64,000 nt of DNA, from NCBI GenBank assembly GCA_964568145.1, contig CAZMOZ010000018.1, forward strand, positions 1-64,000, written 5' to 3'. Under the pieces are notes generated by a model. That model was not told the origin of the DNA. It saw only the letters and a list, made by a program, of their open reading frames with translations, and did no database searches. The DNA comes from DSVZ01 sp964568145. GTDB taxonomy: Bacteria > Verrucomicrobiota > Verrucomicrobiia > Limisphaerales > J093. A program made the position numbers and the translations under genes. Positions 44,855-52,695 of this stretch are shown here, piece by piece. How positions within the stretch are numbered: the stretch's first letter is position 1; each line of letters opens with the position of its first letter.

Positions 44855-46294
44855 TCACGGCGCCGCGTCTTCCGGCGTTGCCCGCCGCAGGCCCAGCCCG
44901 CACGTGCCGAAAATCCGCCGCGCCGGCCAGTTGCCCGAGGTCGAGAACACCGTGTCCTCACGCCGGTCCGGCGCGCGCTCGAACACGTATCCGCAGCCCG
45001 GGCTCAGCGCGAGCCGCAGCGCGAAGGCGTTCACCGGCGCCAGCGCCTGCAGGCGTATCTGGAACCCGCGCTCCGGCGCCTCCAGCAACGCGACCGGCAT
45101 CTCCCAATGAACCTCGACCACGCCCGGCGGCGGCAACGGCTCCGGCCAGACCAGCTCGAACGTGCCGGCGCCTACCGCCCTCGTTTCCACCGGCTCGCCG
45201 GCGACCTCGACCCTCGTCACCTTGGCGTCCGGATAACCCAGGGCAAACGTCCACGACTCGCGCGTGGCCGGCCATTTCGCGAATTCCACCCGCGACCGCA
45301 CCGTGATCACCGCGTTGGTCTCCAGCCGCCACTCGTCGCGCTGGCGCACCTGCGGGCCGCCGAGGGTCCGCTGTTTCACGTCGCGGGCGTACCGCACCTC
45401 GGCCACGGTCACGACGGCGACCAAGGCCGTCATGATCGCGGTGCCCGACCAGAAAACCGCCAGCGGCGCCCGGTTAGCGACCCGGTTCGGCAGCGGGTCG
45501 TTCCGGCCGAAAAGCGCCCAGCGCAGATGCGCCCGCCAGGTGCGCAGCCGGGTGTCGGGCGGAAGCCAGTGCCAGGCCAGCACCAGCGCCGCGGCGGTCA
45601 ACGCCAGGCCGATGAGCGGATGAAACAGCACCGGCTGCCGCGCGGCCAGCGGCCAGAGCGCCGGCCCGAGCACGTTTGCCAGCGCGTGAAACAGCACGCA
45701 CAGCCAGTAATTGCCGGTCTTGAGAAACACCACGCCGCTGAACAGCCCCAGCAGGAACGTCTCGGGAAACCGCGCGAAACTGCCGTGCACCAGCCCGAAC
45801 AACAGCGCCGTGGCCAGCAGCGCCGTGCCGGGCCGCCAGAGCGTCGCGAAGGCGCGCTGCAGCACCGGCCGGAACAGGAGTTCCTCCGCCAGCGGCGCGG
45901 GCACGGCCAGCGCCAGCACCAGCGGCCAGGACAACAGTTGCGCCGGCAGCGGCAGGCCGAGGCTTTGCCGCACGGCCACGCCCTTGGCCACGGCGACCGC
46001 CGTCACCGACACGGCCAGCAACGCGGTCCACAACACGTCCCGGCCCTGCTGGGGCGGTTGAAAACACGGGTCGGGGGCCGCACCGGGCGGGCGGTTTCGG
46101 GCCAGCACCACGAGGGCGGGCGTGGCGAAGAACAGCAGTTCGGTGAGGAGCAGCCCCGGTACGAAACGCCACGTCTGTAGCAGCGCGCCGACCGTCCAGG
46201 TCATCGCCACGCACCCCGCAAACGCCCCGAGCGCCCGCCACACCGTGCGGGTTTCCGGCGCGGGCAGGGTCGGCCTCGCGGACGCGGCTTGCAT
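44855..46294 (-). CDS. CPBP-family intramembrane metalloprotease with extra C-terminal domain
   Basis: A 479-residue protein with about eight helices in its first 300 residues. All three CPBP (Abi/Rce1-like) motifs are intact: EELLFR (E137, E138, R142), FGLVH (F166, H170) and HALAN (H203, N207), which make an intramembrane glutamate/zinc-type protease site. After the last helix (about 290-310) comes a soluble beta-rich extracytoplasmic domain of about 170 residues with no known match, which is not standard in the family. An upstream in-frame extension (to 46666) has no family similarity and was not used. Confidence 0.85.
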   Translation of the reverse strand: MQAASARPTLPAPETRTVWRALGAFAGCVAMTWTVGALLQTWRFVPGLLLTELLFFATPALVVLARNRPPGAAPDPCFQPPQQGRDVLWTALLAVSVTAVAVAKGVAVRQSLGLPLPAQLLSWPLVLALAVPAPLAEELLFRPVLQRAFATLWRPGTALLATALLFGLVHGSFARFPETFLLGLFSGVVFLKTGNYWLCVLFHALANVLGPALWPLAARQPVLFHPLIGLALTAAALVLAWHWLPPDTRLRTWRAHLRWALFGRNDPLPNRVANRAPLAVFWSGTAIMTALVAVVTVAEVRYARDVKQRTLGGPQVRQRDEWRLETNAVITVRSRVEFAKWPATRESWTFALGYPDAKVTRVEVAGEPVETRAVGAGTFELVWPEPLPPPGVVEVHWEMPVALLEAPERGFQIRLQALAPVNAFALRLALSPGCGYVFERAPDRREDTVFSTSGNWPARRIFGTCGLGLRRATPEDAAP

Positions 46295-46649
46295 GCCGGC
46301 CCAGCTTTCCGCCGCCCCGGCCGCCTCGCAAGGCTGGATCGGCCCGCGAACGGATTTTGTCCCCTGAGTCGGAGCGAGGCAACTGGAGTGGAGAGCGCAC
46401 CCGAGGGGGGCGTGGGGGCACCGCCCCGGGCGGTTCGAGCGCGGAGAGCCAACCGGCGTGGGCGCCGGGCGAAACACGCGCGGGGCATGCTCCCCTTCCT
46501 CAAAGGAATCGTCCCGACCAAGGAACCAAACTCGTTCGCGGGTGGCGGGCACATTGCGCTTGAACGCGGCGGCGGAGGCGACACCCTCGTTGGCGGGGTC
46601 CGCGCCAGCCTGTGTCGGCCGGTCAAAGCGGACACCGTTCCCACGCAGG
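46295..46649. other. Intergenic region between divergent genes
   Basis: About 355 bases between the CPBP gene (minus) and the lipoprotein operon (plus). Frames on both strands run through it but have the composition of GC-rich noncoding sequence. It contains short inverted runs and must hold two divergent promoters; no consensus is clear. Confidence 0.5.
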
Positions 46650-48143
46650 ATGGAGATTATCAACACCGCGTGTTTGCCCCGGGTTGAGGCCCGTCATGGC
46701 CAGTTCCGCCCCGGCCGGTCCTTGCACGACCAGCCGCGCCGGGCTGCGCTGCCGTGGCTGCTGGCGCTGGTGTTGCTGGCCGGCGTCACGACGGGTTGCC
46801 GGACCTACACCACGCAAAGCCGGGACATGACCAGCGCCTGGGCGGCGGGCGACGCCGCCGCCGCGGCGCGCGCCTTCGGGCGTCGGGCTGACCAGAAAAC
46901 CAGGTCAAAGGACGCGGTGATCTGGCATCTGGAAGCCGGCGCGGCCTCGCGCGCGGCGGGCGGCTTCGAGGAGAGCAACCGCCACTTCGCCGCCGCCGCC
47001 GAGCGCATGGACGAGTACGAGCGCAAGGCGAAGGTGCGTCTGGGCACCGAGGCCGCCGCCATCTTCTCGAACCAGCAGAACCTGCCGTACGAGGGGCGCA
47101 CCTATGACAAGATCATGCTGCACACGTACAAGGCGTTGAACTACCTCGTGCTGGAGCAGCCGGACCGGTCGCGGCCGGAACTGATCCGCGCCTACCAGCG
47201 CCAGCAGGATGCTGTGGCGGAAAACAAGCGCCGCATCGAGGCTGCCACCGAGGCCGCGCGCAACTCCGGCCACGGCGAGCTCGTGGAGCGCACCCAGGCC
47301 GATCCCGCCTTCAACCAGGCCATCGCCGGCCTCACGCGCAATCTCGAGGGGTTCAAGTTCTACGCGGATTACGTGAACCCGTTCACGGTGTACCTCGACG
47401 GCCTGTACTTTCTGCACGCCGGGTCAGACGCATCCGATCGGGAGCGCGCGCTGCTGTCGCTGCGGCGCGTGGCACAGGTGGCCGGGAACACCCCGGCGGT
47501 GGCGGCGGACCTGGCGCTGGCCGAGGCGGCGGCGGCCGGCCGGCCGCCCACCCTCCCGCCGCAGACGTACGTGATTTTTGAAACGGGACGCGCCGCCAGC
47601 CGCGAGCAGGTGCGCATTGACATTCCCATCCTCGTGGCCGACGTGTCGTACGTGGGCGCGGCGTTTCCCCAGCTTGTCTTCCACGGCGACCACGCGCCCA
47701 GCCTCACGGTCGGGGCCGGCGGCGCGCGGCAGACCACCGGCTTGGTGGCCAGCATGGACGCGATCATCGCCCAGGACTTCAAGGACGAACTGCCCGCCAT
47801 CATCACGAAGACCCTGATTTCCACCGTGGCCAAGGCCGCGGCCGGGTGGGCGGTCAGCGACGCCGCCCGCCGGCAGGACGAAAGCCTGGGGGTGCTGGCG
47901 CGGCTGGTGACCGCGGCGGTGCAGGCGGCGATGAACATTGCGGACACGCGATCCTGGACCACTCTGCCCAAGGAGTTCCAGGTGTCGCGGGTGAATACAC
48001 CCGCCAGCCGCAGCGTCACCCTCACCGTTCCGGGGCGGGCCCCGGTGACGGTGGCCTTGATTGACGGGGTAGTGAACGTCGTTTATGTAAAGTCAGTGCG
48101 GGCCGGAGGTCCGCTGTGGATAAACCAGTTCCGGTTGAAATGA
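46650..48143 (+). CDS. COG3014-like lipoprotein
   Basis: A 497-residue lipoprotein: a hydrophobic segment with lipobox LAGVTTGC at about residues 43-50, after a long N-terminal basic region. The body resembles the COG3014 group found next to YcfL/LpoB-type genes: TPR-like helices at 60-200 (LEAGAASRAAGGFEESNRHF), FYADYVNPFTVYLDGLYFLH, then a beta-rich C-terminal region (DIPILVADVSYVGAAFPQL). It starts a four-lipoprotein operon whose next gene overlaps by four bases (ATGA at 48140). A role in envelope assembly is inferred from neighbours. Confidence 0.75.
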   Translation: MEIINTACLPRVEARHGQFRPGRSLHDQPRRAALPWLLALVLLAGVTTGCRTYTTQSRDMTSAWAAGDAAAAARAFGRRADQKTRSKDAVIWHLEAGAASRAAGGFEESNRHFAAAAERMDEYERKAKVRLGTEAAAIFSNQQNLPYEGRTYDKIMLHTYKALNYLVLEQPDRSRPELIRAYQRQQDAVAENKRRIEAATEAARNSGHGELVERTQADPAFNQAIAGLTRNLEGFKFYADYVNPFTVYLDGLYFLHAGSDASDRERALLSLRRVAQVAGNTPAVAADLALAEAAAAGRPPTLPPQTYVIFETGRAASREQVRIDIPILVADVSYVGAAFPQLVFHGDHAPSLTVGAGGARQTTGLVASMDAIIAQDFKDELPAIITKTLISTVAKAAAGWAVSDAARRQDESLGVLARLVTAAVQAAMNIADTRSWTTLPKEFQVSRVNTPASRSVTLTVPGRAPVTVALIDGVVNVVYVKSVRAGGPLWINQFRLK

Positions 48144-48574
48144 AGACTCCTCGCTTCCGCGACCTGTGCGTCGTGACCGTCTGCGCCGGGCTGCTGGCCG
48201 GCTGCGGCTCCACCACGGTCAACACCGTCGAGCCGGCCGTGCCCACCGCCCAACGCGAGATGCTCGCCGACCAGCGGGTGCAGCCCGATCCCTCCCTGGC
48301 CAAGGCCGTGCGGGTGGTGGGCGTGAACACCGCCACCGACGCCGCGGGCTTCCTGAAGGTGCAGGTCGAGGTGCAAAACACGACCCGCAGCCGCAAGCAG
48401 TTCACCTATCGCGTGCAGTGGTTCGACCCGCGCGGCATGATCATTGACACACCCACGGCGGCGGCCACGCCGCGCGCGCTCGAAGGGCGGGAGACCGCGT
48501 ACATCACCACCACCGCGCCCACGCCGCAGGCCAAGGATTTCCGCATTCTGTTCCTCGAACCGGTAACGAAGTGA
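48140..48574 (+). CDS. YcfL-like lipoprotein (DUF1425)
   Basis: A 144-residue lipoprotein with lipobox LLAGCG, followed by an Ig-like DUF1425 domain (VQVEVQNTTRSRKQFTYRVQ with FDPRGMIIDTP). In E. coli the corresponding ycfL gene precedes lpoB, the same order as here. ATG 48140 overlaps the previous stop; the frame could start earlier but would overlap that gene. Confidence 0.82.
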   Translation: MKTPRFRDLCVVTVCAGLLAGCGSTTVNTVEPAVPTAQREMLADQRVQPDPSLAKAVRVVGVNTATDAAGFLKVQVEVQNTTRSRKQFTYRVQWFDPRGMIIDTPTAAATPRALEGRETAYITTTAPTPQAKDFRILFLEPVTK

Positions 48575-48580
48575 CCCGCC

Positions 48581-49183
48581 ATGAAACGCTCCTTGTTGTT
48601 GGTTGCGCTCGCCGCGCTTGCCTTGCTCACCGCCTGTTCGGGACCGAAGATGGCCTACGTCGAGCCAGGCAGCTCGCGCCTGGTCACGACGGTTGACCAG
48701 GTGAACATCCAAGACTTCGCCCAGGCGGCGGACACGATGGTGGCCTCGCTCATAGACAACCTCATCAACCCCGGCCAGCTCAGGAGTGGCGTGCTGAACG
48801 AACCCGCCCTGCTGGCCATCAGCCGCATCCAGAACAACACCGGCCAACAGCTCGACACCGACCTGCTCGTGAAAAAAATCCGCGTGGCGCTGCTGCGCAC
48901 CGGCAAGGTGTGGACCAGCACCACCATTGCGTTTGGCGGGCCGGAGGATCCGCTGGCGGCGGAGGAGCAGCAACTGCTGGCCCGCTCGAGCGTGGGCGCC
49001 CAGCGCCGGCCGGACTACACGCTCTCCGGCAAAATCATCGAGAACTTCACCCGCGCCGGCAACGTCCGGCAGGCCGCGTACGTCTTCCAGCTTTCGCTCA
49101 CCAAGACCCCGGAAGGCATCGCCGTCTGGGAGGATGAAAAAACCATCGTGAAACAAGGCGCCCGGCCGGCGGTGGGCTTCTGA
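48581..49183 (+). CDS. LpoB-like penicillin-binding protein activator lipoprotein
   Basis: A 200-residue lipoprotein with lipobox ALLTACS. The body fits the LpoB/FlgO-like fold: VNIQDFAQAADTMVASLIDN near the start, then AISRIQNNTGQQLDTDLLVKKIRVALL, PDYTLSGKIIENFTRAG and YVFQLSLTKTPEGIAVWEDE. LpoB in enterobacteria activates the bifunctional synthase PBP1b from the outer membrane. Here the linker between lipid and fold is short, so reach across the periplasm may differ. No PBP gene is in the window. Confidence 0.85.
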   Translation: MKRSLLLVALAALALLTACSGPKMAYVEPGSSRLVTTVDQVNIQDFAQAADTMVASLIDNLINPGQLRSGVLNEPALLAISRIQNNTGQQLDTDLLVKKIRVALLRTGKVWTSTTIAFGGPEDPLAAEEQQLLARSSVGAQRRPDYTLSGKIIENFTRAGNVRQAAYVFQLSLTKTPEGIAVWEDEKTIVKQGARPAVGF

Positions 49184-49210
49184 CCGGCCGCACCGCAACC
49201 CCGCCAGTTT

Positions 49211-49558
49211 ATGCGCGCTCTGCTTGTCTTGATCCCGCTCGCTGCATTGCTCGCGGCCGGCTGCAGCTCCGAAGGGCGCGTGACCAATCCCAAGGCGCCC
49301 GGCCCGGCGGTGGGCAACACGGTGGGGGCCGGCGTGGGCGCTGTGGCCGGCAACGTAGCCGGCGCGGTCGTCGGGGTGGGCGAAGGCGCGACGGCGGCGG
49401 CCAGCCAGCCGTTCAAGCACGATCCCACCCAACGTGTGATCTGCCACTGGCACGAGGAAAAGACGCCGGACGGCCGCACGATCCGCGTGCCGGAGTATTA
49501 CCTCGTGGACGCGCACGGACGCATCATCCGCCGGCTGGAAGAGCGCGAGGTACGGTAA
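49211..49558 (+). CDS. Small glycine-zipper lipoprotein
   Basis: A 115-residue lipoprotein with lipobox LLAAGCS and a GNTVGAGVGAVAGNVAGAVV segment, a glycine-zipper likely to insert in a membrane, then a charged C-terminal region with CHWHEEKTPDGRTIRVPEYY. It is last in the four-gene unit, 27 bases after the LpoB-like gene. Function unknown. Confidence 0.7.
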   Translation: MRALLVLIPLAALLAAGCSSEGRVTNPKAPGPAVGNTVGAGVGAVAGNVAGAVVGVGEGATAAASQPFKHDPTQRVICHWHEEKTPDGRTIRVPEYYLVDAHGRIIRRLEEREVR

Positions 49559-49601
49559 CCGCGGAAGCCGCGACCGTTCGCCTGAACACCGCTCAATTCA
49601 C

Positions 49602-49925
49602 GGGCGCATCTCGTTTTTTGCGCCGGTTCGGTCTTGACGTGGTGGGGCGAGACTTCGTCGAGCCCCGCAATCAAGGTTCGAGGCTCGGGGTGCGAGGCGC
49701 GGGGAAGGCGGATGCCGGAGGTCAGATGCCGGATTGTGGCCTTTGGCCTATGACGCTCTGCCTTCGCCTTGCCGGGTGGGCGGATCCTAGCCAGTCCTGC
49801 AATTTTCGGGGCGCGGACGTCCACGTTCTCGGCTGCTCGGGCGGGTCGCCCACAGCACGGCCCCAGGCGGGGTCGCCTGGGCCACTACAGCCCGTCCTCA
49901 GCGGACATGAAATTGAGATGCGCCC
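49602..49925 (+). repeat. Dispersed repeat R1 copy D (variant interior)
   Basis: A 324-base element bounded by GGGCGCATCTCG and TGAGATGCGCCC, the same termini as the other R1 copies but with a different interior (GTGGGGCGAGACTTCGTCGA; GGGTCGCCCACAGC; GGTCGCCTGGGCCACTACAG) that instead resembles the degenerate copy at 22646-22835. The 433-base gap around it, between the lipoprotein operon and the Rid-like gene, shows nothing else. Confidence 0.75.
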
Positions 49926-49991
49926 CAAATCGCCGCATCATCCGCTATCCTCTTGCGCGGCTGGCTGTTGGCTGTTTAACTCGCCACCTTC

Positions 49992-51137
49992 ATGCACCAT
50001 ACGGCGGACCCGAACAACCCCAGGTCCCGGCGCCTGCCCCGCCGGGTCGAGGACGGCTTCCACCTGGTGTCCCTGCCCGCCAATGGTGGCGAGGAAGTCT
50101 TTCTCAGTCTGCCGGCCCGGCCCGGCGAGGCGGCGGCCGACCTGTTCCAGCGGCTGTACCGCTTCGCGGAAGACCACCCGCAATACCGGATTGTGCGACA
50201 GGACGTCTTCGGCGTGGTGTACGATCCGGCAACGCCGCACAGCCGGGCTTACCGGCTCAATGGCGAGGAATGGCCGGTGACCTGGGTCCATCAGGGCAAC
50301 GGCAGCGGCAGCCCGGTGGCCGGCATCCAGGTGCAGGCCCTGGCCGGGCGCGAGGTCCAGCGTCTGCGCTGGCAGGATCGCGTGGTGGGCGTCGCGTTCG
50401 AGGACGAATGGGCGCGCTATTGCGTGCTGAGCGGGTTGCGGCCCGAGAACCCGCGGCTCGCGCGCCGACGCCAGGCGCGGGCCATCCTTGATCTCATGGA
50501 GCGGGCGCTGGCCCTGGCGGGGATGAGCTTCACGGACGTTTTCCGCACCTGGTTTTACCTCGACGACATCCTGGGCTGGTACGACGAGTTCAATGCGGTG
50601 CGCAACGAGTTCTTCCGTCGCCACGGGGTGTTTGACCGGCTGGTGCCGGCGAGCACCGGCGTGGGCGGCAGCAACGGCGCCGGCACCGCCGTGATGGCCG
50701 ACCTCCTCGCGTTGCAGCCCAAGTGCGCCGAGGCGCGCTGCTTCGCCGTGCCCTCGCCGCTGCAATGCCCCGCGCTGGACTACGGCAGCTCGTTCAGCCG
50801 GGCGGTGGAGTTCAATCTGCCCGGCCAGCGCCGGGTGTACGTCTCCGGCACCGCCAGCATCCGGCCGGACGGCCGCACCGCCCACCCCGGCGACGCGGCC
50901 GCGCAGGTCGCGCTCACGATGGAGGTTGTGACGGCGATCCTGCGGTCGCGCGGCATGAGCTGGGCCGACACCGTGCGCGGGCTGGCCTATTTCAAGCACA
51001 TGGACGACGCGGTGGAACTGCGTCGCTGGTGCGCCGCCCACAGGCTTACTGGCTGGCCGGTCATCACAGCCAAGGCCGACATCTGCCGCGACGACCTGCT
51101 CTTCGAGCTGGAGCTGGACGCGGTGCAACTCGGGTGA
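49992..51137 (+). CDS. Rid-superfamily protein, chorismatase-like
   Basis: A 381-residue protein whose length and layout fit chorismatases (FkbO/XanB2/Hyg5 type), with an N-terminal Rid-like half and a C-terminal YjgF/Rid domain. Visible elements: VHQGNGSGSPVAGIQVQALA, VFRTWFYLDDILGWYDEFNA, the PASTGVGGSNGAG motif, then VEFNLPGQRRVYVSGTASI and ADTVRGLAYFKHMDD. Chorismatases split chorismate to pyruvate and (dihydroxy)benzoate derivatives. Related Rid proteins of other function exist, so the reaction is a hypothesis. No aromatic pathway genes are adjacent. Confidence 0.7.
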   Translation: MHHTADPNNPRSRRLPRRVEDGFHLVSLPANGGEEVFLSLPARPGEAAADLFQRLYRFAEDHPQYRIVRQDVFGVVYDPATPHSRAYRLNGEEWPVTWVHQGNGSGSPVAGIQVQALAGREVQRLRWQDRVVGVAFEDEWARYCVLSGLRPENPRLARRRQARAILDLMERALALAGMSFTDVFRTWFYLDDILGWYDEFNAVRNEFFRRHGVFDRLVPASTGVGGSNGAGTAVMADLLALQPKCAEARCFAVPSPLQCPALDYGSSFSRAVEFNLPGQRRVYVSGTASIRPDGRTAHPGDAAAQVALTMEVVTAILRSRGMSWADTVRGLAYFKHMDDAVELRRWCAAHRLTGWPVITAKADICRDDLLFELELDAVQLG

Positions 51138-51450
51138 ACTCGAAGGACGGTACGCCAAAGACGCCAAAGGCAGCCGGCATTCAACCTGAAAACCGAAGTC
51201 GGCCGTAGCGCAGGGCGTCCCGTTTGCCCAACTTCAGTTTTCGGGCTCAAGGAAGGACGCCGGCAAAGCCACCTATTCTGGGCAAAGTCATCCCCCGATT
51301 ATGTCGCCCCTGACGGATCTCGGCCTGAATGCTCGCACCGGTGCTAGAACGATGTCGCGCCTACGGCGCTTGATACGTTGACCCGGCGCTTGGGGGCACG
51401 CGGCGGTGCCGCGCGGCGCGGGTGCTCGCGGCAATCCGCGGTTCGCTGGA
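51138..51450. other. Intergenic region containing R4 copy
   Basis: The gap between the Rid-like gene and the convergent DUF4340 gene. It contains R4 copy 2 at 51181-51246 and GC-rich short inverted repeats (around 51400); no clear terminator with a T-tract is visible. Confidence 0.55.
51181..51246. repeat. Dispersed palindromic repeat R4, copy 2
   Basis: A 66-base imperfect palindrome with arms CCTGAAAACCGAAGTCGGCC and GCCCAACTTCAGTTTTCGG and interior GCGCAGGGCGTCCCG, closely similar to 43718-43780 in the same orientation. Confidence 0.8.
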
Positions 51451-52695
51451 TTACTCTTCCGTTTCCGGGGTTGGCGGAAGAGTGGCGTCCACCGGGTCGG
51501 GCGGGAGGTCGTCGTCGGCGTCCGGATCGGCGCTGGCCGCTGAGGTTTCTTCCTTCTTCTCGGCCACGAGGAAGTCGCCGCGCTTCTTGAGCACGGAATC
51601 CAGCGTCCACTTGGAGACCAAGAAGACCCGGCCAGCGAGCGCTTTTTCGTTCTTCAGCTTCTCCGCGAGCTTGTCGGTCTTTTCCTTGAACTCCTTGTCG
51701 AGCCGTTCCTTGTCCTCGGCCTTTTCGTCCGGGCCGGGTGTGCGCTCCTTCGGGAAGTCCGCCGCGACGTCCACGGTGAGGTAATACTTCTCCTCCGTGT
51801 CTTTCTGGGCGGCCTTCAGGTGGTAGCGGAAACCTTCGATGGTCTCGATCTCGATCGTGACCGGTTTGTCCAGCCCGAGGCTGACGGGGTCGGAGGTCAC
51901 CACCACGTCCTCGAAGCTCGGCCAGGCCAGCACGCTGCCCAGGACGCCGGTCTTGGCGGAGTCGAGTTTCTCGTGGGGCTGGAGGTCGGCCAGCGCCCAT
52001 TCGTTGGCTTCGCTGGCCCGGGTCATCTTCCACGAATTGGTGCCGTCCGGGTAGGTGACGGCGACGGACTTGGGCTTCTCGACCTTGACGAAGTCGCGAT
52101 TGAGCCAGGATTCCGGCCGGGGTTCGAGGTTGCTGAAGGTCTCGGAAACCAGACTGGCCCCGTTGGCCTCCGCGCCCTTGACCATCACGTAGCGGCCGTC
52201 CGGCCAGCCTTCCTCGCCGCCAAAGGACGACGGCGTGGCGGGCTGGCGGCGGTGCTGTTTGCCGAGCAGCAGCGTGCGCAGCGCCTTGCCGTCCTTGTCC
52301 AGCAGCTCGACCACAGTGGCGGGCTTGTTGGTGGCCTCGGGGTTCAAATCCAGGCGCTCGATCGCAGCGGCGCCGAGCGGGCCGGCCACCGGCTGGATGA
52401 TCTTGAGGTCCCAGAGTTTGCGCAAGGTCTCGCCGATTTCGGTGAAATTGGCGGGATAATCTCCGCGCTCGGCCACCACCCAGCGATCGTCATTTTGCGC
52501 GAGGGTGAGAGTGTTGGTGCCCTGCCGGATCACGAGGCGGGCGATGTCGTTGACCTCGAACTGGCCGAGCACCTTCTGGCCCATCTGGCCGGTGGTGGTC
52601 TTGTAAGCCGCCGCGTCGCGGTTGCGCAGCCAGAGGCCGAGGCCGCCGAGGACGACGAAGGCAACCAAGATCAGGGTGAGCTGTTTGCGGTTCAT
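51451..52695 (-). CDS. DUF4340 protein of GldG-type ABC export operon
   Basis: A 414-residue membrane-anchored protein: one N-terminal helix (LTLILVAFVVLGGLGLWL) and a large extracytoplasmic beta-rich DUF4340 region (FEVNDIARLVIRQGTNTLTL; DDRWVVAERGDYPANFTEIG; GRYVMVKGA). The tail is acidic. DUF4340 genes regularly follow GldG-like genes in Verrucomicrobia and Planctomycetes. ATG 52695 overlaps the stop of the GldG-like gene by four bases, and it is the last gene of the operon. Confidence 0.88.
   Translation of the reverse strand: MNRKQLTLILVAFVVLGGLGLWLRNRDAAAYKTTTGQMGQKVLGQFEVNDIARLVIRQGTNTLTLAQNDDRWVVAERGDYPANFTEIGETLRKLWDLKIIQPVAGPLGAAAIERLDLNPEATNKPATVVELLDKDGKALRTLLLGKQHRRQPATPSSFGGEEGWPDGRYVMVKGAEANGASLVSETFSNLEPRPESWLNRDFVKVEKPKSVAVTYPDGTNSWKMTRASEANEWALADLQPHEKLDSAKTGVLGSVLAWPSFEDVVVTSDPVSLGLDKPVTIEIETIEGFRYHLKAAQKDTEEKYYLTVDVAADFPKERTPGPDEKAEDKERLDKEFKEKTDKLAEKLKNEKALAGRVFLVSKWTLDSVLKKRGDFLVAEKKEETSAASADPDADDDLPPDPVDATLPPTPETEE

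Noticed and set aside
46295..46666. N-terminal extension of the CPBP gene
   Set aside because: The extra 124 codons have noncoding-type composition and no family similarity; ATG 46294 gives a normal membrane protein start.
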